A stretch of DNA of 64,000 nucleotides from NCBI GenBank assembly GCA_015183035.1, contig JACZZP010000010.1, forward strand, positions 1,302,001 to 1,366,000, in the 5' to 3' direction. The position numbers and the translations under genes were made by a program. This document shows, one piece after another, positions 26,352 to 38,433 of this stretch; within the stretch, counting starts at the first letter, position 1; every line of letters begins with the position of its first letter. The DNA comes from Meloidogyne chitwoodi (taxonomy: Eukaryota > Nematoda > Chromadorea > Rhabditida > Meloidogynidae). The notes beneath the pieces are model-generated. The model saw only the letters and a program-made list of their open reading frames with translations. It was not told where the DNA came from and made no database searches.

Positions 26352-29300
26352 ATGGATAAACAACATAGTAGTTATTGTCCACCTAGTACAACATTTGGAA
26401 ATGTTGGTGAAAGTGACTTTTCAGAAGTGAATAATTACAGAAATTTAGATCAACAATCATTTCAATCTGGTTTCTTTTAATTTTTTCATGTTTTTGATCA
26501 TTCTTTTTAGCATTTTAGTTTAATGATAAATAAAGGTTAAGAATTTTAGCCTTCAACAATTTCAAATTGTTAACCAGGCATTAGATAGGAAGTTGGAATT
26601 TTAATTGTTTTTAAGGGAATAAATTAATAATCGATCTTATCAATTTTTTCGGCTATTCTGCATTTAAAGTTAGCTAAAATTAATTTTATTCAGGAAACTA
26701 TGATAATTCGCAAAATTCCATTGAAATAAACGCTGAGACTTCGTCTAATGCTATTTCTCGGCAAAACGGTCATTATCAAGGAGTGCTACCTCCATCTCTA
26801 TCATTCAAGGATTCTTCACCATTAGTAATAATAATATTTAAATCTTTTCCGAATAATATATTGTGAAATTAGGATTGGTATATAAAGAGTAAAAATTTAA
26901 GGAGGGATCATCTTTGAATTTTTTCTTTTAAGTGTAAGTTAAAAAATTTTTACCCCTACATAGCTATTATTTTTGTGACTTTAAAAAATTTGAATTTATA
27001 AGATTATTTTTAATTTTTTTCATTCGGTTTAATATTTTTAAAAATTGCAGAGACCAGGCTTTAATTCGTATGTTACTGCGACAACAGGTTTTTCAGCTAA
27101 TGTTTCACCGCAAAAATTCAATCCTTTTGGTTACAAAAATGTTGGTTTAAAATTTTTATAAATAATTTTTCTACTTATTTTTGCTAAAATTTAACAGCCA
27201 AATCTTTGAATAATTATATTATTCTTAAATTAATACCTATATTCAAATTTTTATCTTAATTATCTTTTAAACTATCTAATTTCCCAGAAATTGATTTAAA
27301 GCTATTTCAACAAAATTATTAAAAAGACGTTTCTTGTCTTTTTCTTTTTTAATTTAATATTATTCTGTCTAACAGAGTCGCATGACTCTAGCTTTTATTA
27401 TACAAATATTGAGAGTTCGAACAAAATGATTGCTTGCCCATTTTTTATTCTTTTCATTTATCTATTGAATTTTTTATAAATTTGAATAATTGATTTATTC
27501 AAATTTTAAATTATTTTACGAGAATTTTAAATTTGTTAAATTTAAGTTTTGCTATGTTTAATAAGACAAATGGAATTATAAATTCATACACTTTAAAACT
27601 AAAGGAAATTTAGATTCTCAGAAAATTTCTAATTCATTAGAGACCTTTAAAAAAATAAACTAATTATTAAGCGTTCATCTGCTTATAACATTCAACAACA
27701 AAACAACCAAAATTTTATTCTTGGGTGCAACAGGCAACCAACATCTAATTTTATAGTGAACGATCAACAATCGGCGTCAGCTCTCACTCACCAGTCCACA
27801 CCATTTATTGGGGGAAGCGGAGTATTTTCTACTACTCCACTTCCAACACCAAACACCAACTCTACCGGAACTGTTGTCACTTCGGGAGGTCGTCCATCAT
27901 CTCAACTCCCTTCCACACATCCATCTAATACACAACAACCGCATTCTTTTTTATCGATGGCTGAAGGCCCACCACAAATGCGTACTCAATTACCACAACA
28001 ACAGCCCTCACCTTTTCCCCAAATCGGAAATAATTCTGGAGTTAACTCATTTATATATCAGCCGAAACAATATGGTTCAGCTGTTGGTGTATGTTTATTG
28101 GAATAAATTTTTTTTATTTAACAAATATACTAAAATCCAAAAAATTAATTAATTAGGAATTTCCTTTATTAAAATTTTATTTGTTTATGCATTTAAAATT
28201 TATGTTAGGGCACAAACACCTTCGACATGTCTCCACTTCTCTATGACACAGGTATTGATGGTAATAGTAGGAAAATTGGTCCAGCAATGAATGGAACAAT
28301 GAATGAGGAGTTTAATAGCGATTTTGTATCTGCTGAATCGCAAGAAATATCAAATCGTTATGTTCTTTCTAACGAGTTGCTTGAGCGTATTGAGGGATCG
28401 TCTAAAAAACAGGTTAACAAAAACATTTTTAATTTAAGTTTGTTTATTATTATTTTTATATTACTATGATTGACCTATGTATTTATTAGGCTCTTTTTGA
28501 ATTTCAAATTGGCCTTGAATTTATTGCCGCCGGAACAAATTTCAACACTTGGGCAAGCGTTATAAAGGACCGAATGGTTGGACGGGATCCACTGCCTGAG
28601 CCGGATTTACGCATTGCATCAGAAATTCTTATAGAAATGGTAACGAACTTTTTTATTTAAAAATTAATTTCAAATATTTAAAAAGGCTGTTGTGTTAGAT
28701 GAAAGCCAGTACAACTATTCGTGTCTTTGCCAATTTCTTGACAAGCATGTTGAAAATTTCAGTCAAAATATTTTGCTAGCACAATTGACTTTGTTTATTA
28801 ACGACACCCAATCTTCACTTTCTTTACAACATTATTGCAATTTGGTAACCTTTTTGGCTGAGCTTTACGATAAAATTGAGGTAAACTAGGAATTTTTATC
28901 AATTTTTTTCATTTACATCGTAACAAATTATATTTTTTATTTTAGTTTAAAGGTGTAAAATCATCACAATTGGCAGCCCATCTTTTAGACCAACTTCATG
29001 GATTATTGCAATTACCATCTGATAATCAAGGCATTGGAGTAATCGTAAAAGTACTTAAGGTTGGCTTAGATGTTTTTGTATCCTTTTTATATAAATTTTA
29101 GTTGACTGGCCGCTTTCTGGAGAATGATCGTGGATTTGAGGCAATGAATGCTCTTATGACAGAGTTAAGTGAATGTGCATCATCTTGTAATGTGTCCGTT
29201 TGATTTTCTATGATTAATTTTTGTTTAATTTAAACATTATAGTCTTACAAAAGATAAGGTCAGAAATCTTCTTGAGTTGCGCAGCAAACACTGGGGAATT

Positions 29301-29754
29301 ATTGCAGAGGTTTTTTTTATTTTTTAAACTTTTAAATGTTTCAGACTACTCGATCTGATGATATTGGCGTTAATAACACTTATCCAAGTGTTGGACTTAT
29401 GGGTCCTGACGGAGAGCAGTTAATCTCCGATGAAGATTATGCCTTTTTGGACGAAAATTTCGATACTCTGGGAAATTCTCCTTCTGGATCGCGTTAGTTT
29501 TTAATTCCCATTCGTTTAATAAAATAAATTTTTCTTTTAAGTGTATAATAATCCAATTGAGGAGGACAATGTTGAAGATGACTATGAAAAATTTCTTCAA
29601 GCCACCGCGGTACGCGCAGCGGAGAAGGCACTTGTATCCTTTGACGATGATGATGAAAGCATTGTCTCTTCGGTAAAAAATTAAACTTTATAAAAATTAC
29701 TTAAATTTTTAGCCACCTTTTACGTCAAAGACTGGAACAGAAAGAATGTCTTAG
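26352..29754 (+). CDS. MIF4G-domain protein resembling PAIP1
   Basis: Translation-related protein; PAIP1 binds poly(A)-binding protein and eIF4A. ATG 26352 opens MDKQHSSYCPPSTTFGN. The first half is a long Ser/Thr/Pro/Gln-rich disordered region spread over several exons, with unusually long introns for this window (about 200-550 bases). The MIF4G-like helical domain begins ALFEFQIGLEFIAAGTNFN, continues FLDKHVENFSQNILLAQLTL, LVTFLAELYDKIEFKG and LAAHLLDQLHGLLQLP, and ends LKLTGRFLENDRGFEAMN. The acidic C-terminal tail (YNNPIEEDNVEDDYEKFLQA, SFDDDDESIVSS) recalls the PAIP1 C-terminal PABP-binding region. A PAM2 motif was not found with certainty. Stop TAG 29752-29754. Confidence 0.6.
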
Positions 29755-30438
29755 TGGATGAGAAAATGAAAGTAAAGACGATGCGAGACCAGCATAATTC
29801 AAACTTGACTTTATTTTTGGGCATTTAATTGTGACATATGGTTTTTTGCATTAAATGGTTTTATTATAGCAAAAAAATCATCCCAAATATGAAGTCCAAA
29901 TCTTTTTTTTTGCATCAACTCGGTTATATGCATAAATTAAAGATTCTCTTTTCTTGAAAAAATTAGTACAATGTTATGTCTAAACAAATTAAAAAGTTTT
30001 GACAGTTTTTAATTTTAGAAATCATACGCTGAGTTGTGCATGCATTCTCTCTAGTTTTAGTATTTAGCTTTTTTATGTGGATATTAATTTTATACTAAAG
30101 CCTCTTTTTCCATTTAATCAGACAAGTCTGCATCATTATAATATATTTCCAAGATAACAAACATGGATTTAATTATGTATTTGTTTTCATATGCACAGCT
30201 TTTCCTATTTTTCGTTCCATTTTTTCTTATTGATTAAATATGAAAAGATTTCCTTTTTTCATTTCGCGTATTTACATATATATAACAAATATTTATTAAA
30301 AAAGAAAATTACATAAATAGATGAGATACATATTTAAATAACTTTTTTTCTAGAAGTTGGACCTACATTAAAATTTTTTTTAATTTTAGATGAGCATAAT
30401 TTAAATTTAGTCAATTTAATTAATCATCAATATCTATT
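29755..30438. other. Intergenic region
   Basis: 3' UTR of the MIF4G gene and upstream region of the TRPML gene. AT-rich; no open frame, inverted repeat or RNA gene recognised. Confidence 0.35.
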
Positions 30439-33400
30439 ATGTGTTACAACGGTCCTTCTGCCGCTGATCTCTCGGACGGGTTGGTTGATGCTTTGATATT
30501 TTTTATTGTTTTTTAGTTTGTTTATTAACTTCAATGAGCGGTTGGATCATCTTTCTGCCGAACTGAAGGATGTAGGTGTACGTCTTCGAAGACATTTGCA
30601 GGTTTTTATATTTTGTTTGTGGTACCTTCCTCTATTTAAGTTCTTTTTCATGAATCCTTTGGAAAAATATAGAATTCGAGGACGATTTCCATTCAAATTG
30701 GTACTTCAAATACTCAAAGCAATATTTGTAACAACACAGGTATTATATTTATATAATATTTAATTTTTCTTTCCAGTTGGTGCTCTTCGCAGAGCTTAGA
30801 ATTTCTCACGTGGATTTCTTAGATGAAACATTGACAGTGATGCGACATAAGTTTTTAAAAGATTGGGGTCCAGAACGCGATACAATCGCCTATCCACCTG
30901 CTGCAGGCAAATATTCGGTGTTTACAAGTGACCAAATTGTTGAGCATTTTGCGCATATTATTAAGGCTGTAAGTTTCTAAACTGTCTTTTTTTATTATTA
31001 TTTTTTAAGTATTATTCAATTCAAAATGACTCCTTTGCGGCATTTAGCTATGACACTATAAAACCACAAAATGAACATTGGCCTTCGACCCATAATGATG
31101 ATGGAATTGATACAAATTCAACGACAAATCTTCAAAAACTGATAGTTTTTTCTAGTATCCCACCAATGCAATTATGTATTCAAAGAATTGCAGATGTTTT
31201 AATTGAAAACTCTACCTATATTTTTGATATTTCGGAAGTAAATGGTAATTTTTTTATTTTAATTATGATTGTTACAATTTTATTTTACCTACTTTAATGG
31301 CCTTTCAATTGTTTTATCTTTTATTCCTACTTGTAATTTTCAGAATGTTTTACACTCAATTTTACACATAATGAAGTTAAAGAAATTAAAACTAATTCTT
31401 ATGCTGTTCGTGCTTCGTTGGCAAAACGGAATATAACATTTACTGGAGAAGACGCTCTCATTATTTCACAAGCGATTGTAAAGTTCAATTTGCGTACCAT
31501 ACATTTTAGTCCTTTACAAAATGATCAAAAGCCTGAATGCTACAAAATCGATGTAATTAGAATATATAAATCTCGTTAAAAGATTTTTTATAATAATTTT
31601 AAATAATTTTAGATTAAAATAATATTCGACAATTCTAGACATACCGGCCAAATAAAGATTAAATTAAATGCAAATATCAGGTTTCTAAAAATATTTATTA
31701 AAAATAAATATAACTTAGTTATGTAAACTTATGCAATGGACGTGTATTGCATGTTAATTCAATTGGATTTGATACAGCTTTTATTGCAATAATTGATTTA
31801 TTGGTATTAATAATGTGTGTAGCTTCTGTTGTTCTTTGTCTTAGAGCACTGGTTAGGGCACATTTATTGAAAAATGTGAGAAATTAAATTTTTTAAATAT
31901 TTTTTAAACAATTTTTAGACAACTAATGAATTTTTTGAGAAGGCATTCAAACGGCGTTTACCAATTTCGGATCAATGGGAATTTTTTAATTTGTGGTATG
32001 GAATGATTGTTGTGGTTTGTATTGTTTTTATTAAATTTTCTCATTGAAAATATATTTATTTTAAAAATAGAATGATATTTTGATTATTATTGGCACTATC
32101 AGTAAAGCAACAATTGAATTTCGAGACTTTGACTCTGATCTATTCACTTTAACTGGTTTTTCTTTAATTCTATTACTTAAATTTATTTAAATTTTTTAGG
32201 TGTTGTTCTAGGGATTGGAGCACTTTTAGTATATATTGGATTGCTTCGCTACTTTGGATTTTTTAGTCAATATAATGTTTTAATTTATTTATTTTAATGT
32301 TCATTTGAATAAAATTTTTAGATTTTGGTGCTTACTTTAAAGAAATCACTTCCATCAATTCTTCGCTTTATGGTCTGCGCTATTATCCTTTATTCTGGAT
32401 TCCTTATGTGAGAGTATTTTTATTATTTTTTTAAATTTATTTTTAATTTAAGAGCCGGCTGGGTTGTCATAGGACCTTATAGTATGAAGGTATGTTTTAT
32501 TATTTATTTTTTCTTGTGAGATTTTATAAACTTTTGCATTACCACAAAAGCCTATGATTATCCTTTTCTAAAAATTTAAATAATTTTTTTGAAATAAAAA
32601 GCTTTACTTTAATTAGTTTCGAACACTATCTCAATCTTCCGAAGCTCTTTTTTCACTGCTTAATGGTGATGGTATGTTTATATTAATATTTTAATTTAAT
32701 TTTATAAAAATTAGACATGTTTGCAACATTTTATACAATTAGTGATGCAAATGCTGCAATTAAATTATTTGGAACTATTTATATATATGCTTTTGTGTCA
32801 CTTTTTATTTATGTTGTTCTATCTTTGTTTATTGCTATTATTATGGATGCTTATGAAGTATGAAAAATTTTAAAATTATTAAATTATTTTATGTTTGTAA
32901 AATGACTAGAAGAATTCCCTGTTCTTTTTTTCTGATATTTTTTTTTGATTTTTAACTCTCTTGTTTTTTGTAATGCTGTGACTTAGTGTTCAAGACTACA
33001 TTAAAATCCTTTAATCATTTTAGGTTGTTAAGAATCGTTACAATCAAGGAATGGATTTGGAGCGCTCTATTCTACAGGAGTTCCTTGCTAGTGAAGATAT
33101 GCCCAACGTAAACACACCAGAAGCAAGAGAAATATTTGCAACTGATCATTTACTCCAAATAGGTTAATTTTTATGAGATTAATCAAATAATATTAGCGAT
33201 ACAATTTCATAATTTATTAAAAATTAAAAAAAATGATTTTTTTATCGTTTTAACCAATTTTCTTTTTTAATATTTCAGAAAGTGGCTGGTTCTTGCGTAA
33301 TTTTTCACGTTTCTTTTCATCAATTTTACGTCGAATCCAGGGACGGTACAATCCAACAACATCTTCACCCAGGAATTTGTCAGTAGCAAATAATGTAGGG

Positions 33401-33646
33401 CCCTTTTTTGACTACCGCTCCTTTGAGAATACAGCACATGATGGAATTTCACTGACAGAGGAACAACCAACAAATATTCTCAATCAACGACAACAAATTA
33501 GTTTTGGAACAGATTCACCAGAGAATGATTTGAATCGAAGTGGTGGTGGAAACGGTCAAATAAACTATTTAAGTGGTGGATCTCAACAATTACGTCAAAG
33601 TGATAACCTCCGAATGAATCAATACAATACTCTATATCCAGATTAA
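30439..33646 (+). CDS. Mucolipin (TRPML) cation channel, CUP-5-like
   Basis: Endolysosomal Ca2+/cation channel. ATG 30439 gives MCYNGPSAADLSDG joined in frame to FNERLDHLSAELKDVGV. Then come RRHLQFFFMNPLEKYRIRG, TM1 (LVLQILKAIFVTTQLVLF), the large luminal loop with several Cys and N-glycosylation sites (ENSTYIF, LNFTHNE), and TM2-TM6. The selectivity filter is LLNGDDMFATFYTI, nearly identical to mammalian TRPML. TM6 is FIYVVLSLFIAIIMDAYEVV. The cytosolic tail has ILQEFLASEDMPN and a low-complexity end, TAA 33644-33646. All about 16 introns have GT..AG ends. The start rests on a short first exon, so an upstream exon cannot be excluded. Confidence 0.9.
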
Positions 33647-34241
33647 GAAATTAATTTGTAATTGCATTTTTATAAAATATATTTTTAATTCTTTTATAAT
33701 CCATTATTTTTAAAATTTTAAAGAAATTTTATAAATATTTTCATTTGTAATAAAAAAAAGAAAAATATTTAATTTCTTTATATAATTATTATTTTCCTTT
33801 TTGGCATTTTTCGTTTTTTGTATTAAAACCCAACCTATAATAATTTTATTTAATTGATCTTTGTTACTCTACACAAAAATGTTATTATAAGAAATATATT
33901 TATCCTTTTCTTTTATTTTTAAAATAAAATTATTGGTTCTAATTTGTAAGTAAAATTTCAATTTAAATAAATGCATATATTTTCTAAAATTAATTTATCT
34001 TCACAATTATTAAATTGTTAATGAATATTTTTAGTTTTTTTAATTTATCATAATCTAATTAAAATGTAAAAATAATTTTAGAATTATGAAAAATATTTTT
34101 TAGGATTACTATAAATCTGAATTGCTAAATTATTGCTTTGTTATGGTTTGCTCATTATTTTAAACTTTTGAAATAAAGTAATATTGAATTTATATATTTT
34201 TAATTAATTTATAATATTTAGATTTTTTAAATATTAAAAAG
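33647..34241. other. Intergenic region
   Basis: AT-rich spacer between two plus-strand genes. No feature recognised. Confidence 0.35.
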
Positions 34242-37200
34242 ATGATTGTTGATTATTCTGCACATTTTTGGGTAATTTTTATTGATAAACTTTAATAAAT
34301 ATTCATTTATTAAGGGTGAAAAACATATTGGTTATAATGTTCTTTATGATCACATGAAGAAAGGAGAGGAATCTATTCACGAGTTACTCACTTTTATTAA
34401 AGAAAGGATTAGTATGGAAGATGACATTTTGAAGTGCCTTGGAAGACATCTTAATAAAGTATTTTTTGTATTTTATATTCTTAAATTAAATTTTTTAAAT
34501 ATTAGGCAAGTACTTATAAGACAAATAACGGTTCATTGGTGGATGCTTGGCGGATAACAAAGAACACGCTTGAGACATGGATAGGTTAATAATTTATTAT
34601 TATTTTAGACAATTAAGTAAATATGTAAAAAAATTTATTTTTTCGTATACCACTATCCTTGTTTTGACACACTGATTGGAAGATTTTGATAATTGGGATA
34701 GGCGACTTATGTTAGCATAAAGAAAGTTCCGCTAATACTCGTAACAAATTAAATAAATAATTAGAGTGGTTTACGAAAAAAATTACTTAAAAACGTTCAA
34801 TTATTATTTAAATAATTTTTAGAAATTAAAACAACAATGGTGCAAAATCTTGGGGACCTTTCTAGAGAAATATTTCGCTATCAAGAAGAACTAATAAAAA
34901 TTCGTAAAAAAGCTAAGGACATTGAAACTTTAGAAGCTATTAATTTAATGCAAACAACAACAACTTGTTTACAAAAGGTTTTTAATTTTTGTTCTTTTAA
35001 AATATTTTATTTAAAAGGCTAAAGAGACATATATGCAGCGCTGTGCAGAAGTAATGAATTTTAAAAATTCTAGCAAGGATTGGACTTCTACAAGCACTAA
35101 AGAATATCTTAAATTAAGTTTTAAATATTTATATTAATTTTTTCAAATTTCAGATTAAAAGTAAATTAAATAAATCTCATGTTGAATATCGCCAATATAT
35201 GGAGAAGTATGCGCAGATTCGTGATATTTTTGAGGAAAAAATTTTGCGTGCTTCAAGAATGTTTCAAGAACATGACAGAGAACATTTTTTACAAATGAAA
35301 AGTTTGTTTTTATAATTTTTTATTTTAAAAATTATAAAATGTTTTAATTTTTAAAGAATTTTTTGTTCAATTGGCCACTTTTTTGGAAACTTCTTGTAAT
35401 TTTGATGCTCGAACTGCTAGTGATTATAGACAAAACCTTGAATTAATTGATATTGAAGAGATTATGTTACGATTTATTGAGGAAAAAGGAACTGGTACCG
35501 ATGTTCCTAGTTAGTTTTTTTAAATAAAAACAATCATTCCTTTATTAATTTGAATTGTTTTATATATACTAGTACTAGTGAAGTTGGTCGCCCTTCGGGC
35601 GTCCTTCTTTCCTACAAAAAATGAACAAAAAACTTAAATAACCTAATCAATAAAGTCATCATACTAATAAACATTTCCAAAGAACAAAACAAAAACGTGA
35701 ATAAACAAACGAACTTAAGAAATAATTGTTCTAAACATTTCTTTAAACCAAAACACCGACATTGCAATAATAACATATTAGCTCAAAGAACTAATGCCAA
35801 CAAAGACAAAAATAAAAAATAAATATTAAGAGTCACCCACCTACCATCCGACCTCCCTTAACACCAAACGTCGTAGCCTCGGCCACCACAAAACGGCGTA
35901 GCCTCGGCCACCACCACTCAAAATCATGAGAAAATAAGCGGTTTATATAGTATCAAAATGTCAAAAGCTACTATAAAAACCTCTATTTTCTTTTCCCCCA
36001 ACTCAGTTACTATAAAAGGACGACAAACAAACAGACAAACATTCTCAATTATATAATTAGATAATTAGTGTTCTAAAATAATTGCAAAGAAAGTTTTAAA
36101 AACAATTTTGTTTCTTTTTAATATTTAACATAAATTTAGAAAAACTTCATGTGACAGAAGCCGATGAACTTCCACAGGAATTAGATGTTCTCTCAGCAAT
36201 TCATTCCCATTCTTCATCTTCAAACAATTCATCTGCAATTATTGCCCCTACATCATCTTCTATTGTTGCCACTCACAACAATCAGTCTCCAATAACAACA
36301 ACAGTTAATGATTTACTAAATTTTGATGATCAATGGGGCTTATCAACTGATACAAATTTATTTGAAAGTGCCAATAATCGGAACTCACAACAACAAAAAA
36401 TGAAACGTTTTAAGCAATCGGCATCTGAAGCTGATGAAGAGAATAGTGATTCAAATTCTGAAAATACTGAAAACGGACAGCAAACAAATATTAGGTTTTT
36501 TTAATATAAATATATATTTTTTAAATTTAATTTTAAAGAACTTATGATAATCAACAGCAGCAACAATCATTTTCAATTTCAACTGTTCAACATCAAATTT
36601 CTTCATGGCTAGGCAGACAGAGACAAGCAGCTTCTCATTGGAGATTGAAAAAACATAGTTCTTCGCAATCTAGCCTCCCAACAGCAGTTGCAAATGAATT
36701 GATGACAACGAGTGAAAAATTACCATCGACTGGCCAATTTGCAGAATTTTCCAAAAGTTGTGGTGTTAGTGAAGGAAAAGGTGGAAAAAATTTTTTTAAA
36801 AGAAAAAAAGATAAGAAATTACATACTTTAAGGAAATGGAGGGGGGAGTGGTTTCTCTAAACGTTATCAAAAGAAAATTAATGCAAAGAACTCAACTGTT
36901 GAAATTCCTCAAACAAAGATGAAACGCGCGTATGTTTTTTATATTTTATTATTCCAAATATATTTTTTATTTAGTTATAGTCAATTTCAACTTGAGGACG
37001 AAAATTTTGAAATTTCTGCAGTAGAGGTTATTTAATAAATTAAAATATGAAAAAAAATTATAGTAAAATTATTAATTTTTCAGTCAAAAGTTAAAGATCC
37101 TTTACAAGAATTTGGGCCTCCACCGCCTTTACCAATTACTGAACCACCTCCTTTATTTGATAGCAATTTTCAATCATCGCCTAATTTCCAAAATGTTTCT

Positions 37201-38014
37201 TTTTTATTATTGGATGAAAAACAAACGATTAATCATCAAGCCTATAATATTGGAAAATCTAGTAATAATAATCGTTGGTCGGCTGACAGTTCTTCTACTT
37301 CTGGTGAAAATTTATTAAAATAAATTTTAAATTTCTACTTTTTATAAGTTTTTTTTTAATTTTATTATTTTTTATGATTATAAAATCTTTTTAGACGATG
37401 AGGATAATACCTCAGCTCAATTCCAAACGACAAAAATACGTCAACTTCAGATTCGGCCGCTAAATGAACATCAAGAATTCCAAAAGAATACTTCATTGGA
37501 TGAACTACGTTCAGCTATTGGACAAATTAGCCTACCAAAAAGTTCTACAATGGAAAATGTTCTTATTATTAATAAATATTATGAAATTATAATATTAAAT
37601 AATTTAGGATTCGAGGTTGGTATCAGATATAGAATCTTCAGTTATGAGTAATTATGGTCAAGTAACAAATAAAGTAGCCCCTCCGCTTCGAGTAGCACTT
37701 ACCGGTGATGCACAATATCGTCGAGGTCTTGGTGATATTTTGAATATTTTTATAAATATTTTTTAGCGCCTACAAATGACCTTGGACAATCTTTTTCTGT
37801 ATTTTCAACTTCCAATAGTATTGCTAGGGCTAGACCACGTTCACATACACCTATTATATTTGGGTCAACATCTTCTACATTTTCAAATCCTCAATCATCG
37901 AATCAGAGTTTAATAATTTAAATTTATAATTACTTTTAAATTTTTTAAGTTGTAATAAGCTCGGTTTCCAAAATTACCGAATCACTTGGAAATGAACACG
38001 TCCATCAACAATAG
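34242..38014 (+). CDS. FCHO-type F-BAR protein without a visible mu-homology domain
   Basis: Endocytic adaptor of early clathrin-coated pits. ATG 34242 gives MIVDYSAHFWGEKHIGYNVL, the FCHO-type start of an F-BAR domain, followed by HMKKGEESIHELLTFIKERI, YKTNNGSLVDAWRITKNTLE, VQNLGDLSREIFRYQEELIK and VEYRQYMEKYAQIRDIFEEK, with the F-BAR ending near FIEEKGTGTD. A long Ser/Gln-rich linker follows, with the FCHO-like stretch KIRQLQIRPLNE and LDELRSAIGQISLP. After SSNQ, an intron and VISSVSKITESLGNE the frame ends HVHQQ, TAG 38012-38014. Family members normally carry a C-terminal mu-homology domain of about 250 residues; none is seen before the convergent gene at 38434. A 626-bp intron (35513-36139) holds an insert. 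Confidence 0.8.
35575..35914 (-). mobile_element. Helitron-like insert in an FCHO intron
   Basis: Less AT-rich insert inside an otherwise ordinary intron. On the minus strand a GC hairpin (35586-35604; CGCCC GAA GGGCG core) is followed by seven bases and CTAG (35578-35575) with T next, the arrangement found at Helitron 3' ends. Towards the other side, a 17-bp unit GTAGCCTCGGCCACCAC occurs twice (about 35873-35914). The 5' end was not identified, and the insert may extend to about 36060. No transposase is present. Confidence 0.4.
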
Positions 38015-38433
38015 GCTCTTATCCAATTTCTAAGAAAGAATTAGACGAAAGATAACATTTGACGAGAAAGATATTAAGAAAACTATAGCCTTACTTATAT
38101 AAACATAATGCATAAAGATCAAAATGACTACCAGGTAAAAATCTAACAAAAAGTCCTAAAGACAAATTGCCTAAATTAGGACGAAATACCCATTTTCATG
38201 AAAATACTGGAATAACCAAGCTTGAATCTCAAAAGGATTTTAAATTTTTAATATCGTTGGAAAAGATTTGCATCGTTGGGATTGCTTTTTCTTCTATGTT
38301 AACTACATATTTTAATGTATAAACGCTCGGGAATTAAAATATCCTTTAAATTCAAAAAATTAAAATTCGAAATAATCGTGGTTTGCGACAAAACGTCAAG
38401 GACAAAATTGTCAAAGGCCAGAATTTAAATTAT
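38015..38433. other. Convergent intergenic region
   Basis: Between the FCHO stop and the minus-strand channel gene stop. Searched for a mu-homology domain on the plus strand: only short frames with stops. No other feature seen. Confidence 0.4.

Noticed and set aside
27369..27421. Possible tRNA or SINE: ACAGAGTCGCATGACTC followed by GAGAGTTCGAAC
   Set aside because: B-box-like word only; no acceptor stem or cloverleaf can be drawn, and it sits in an intron with no second copy recognised.
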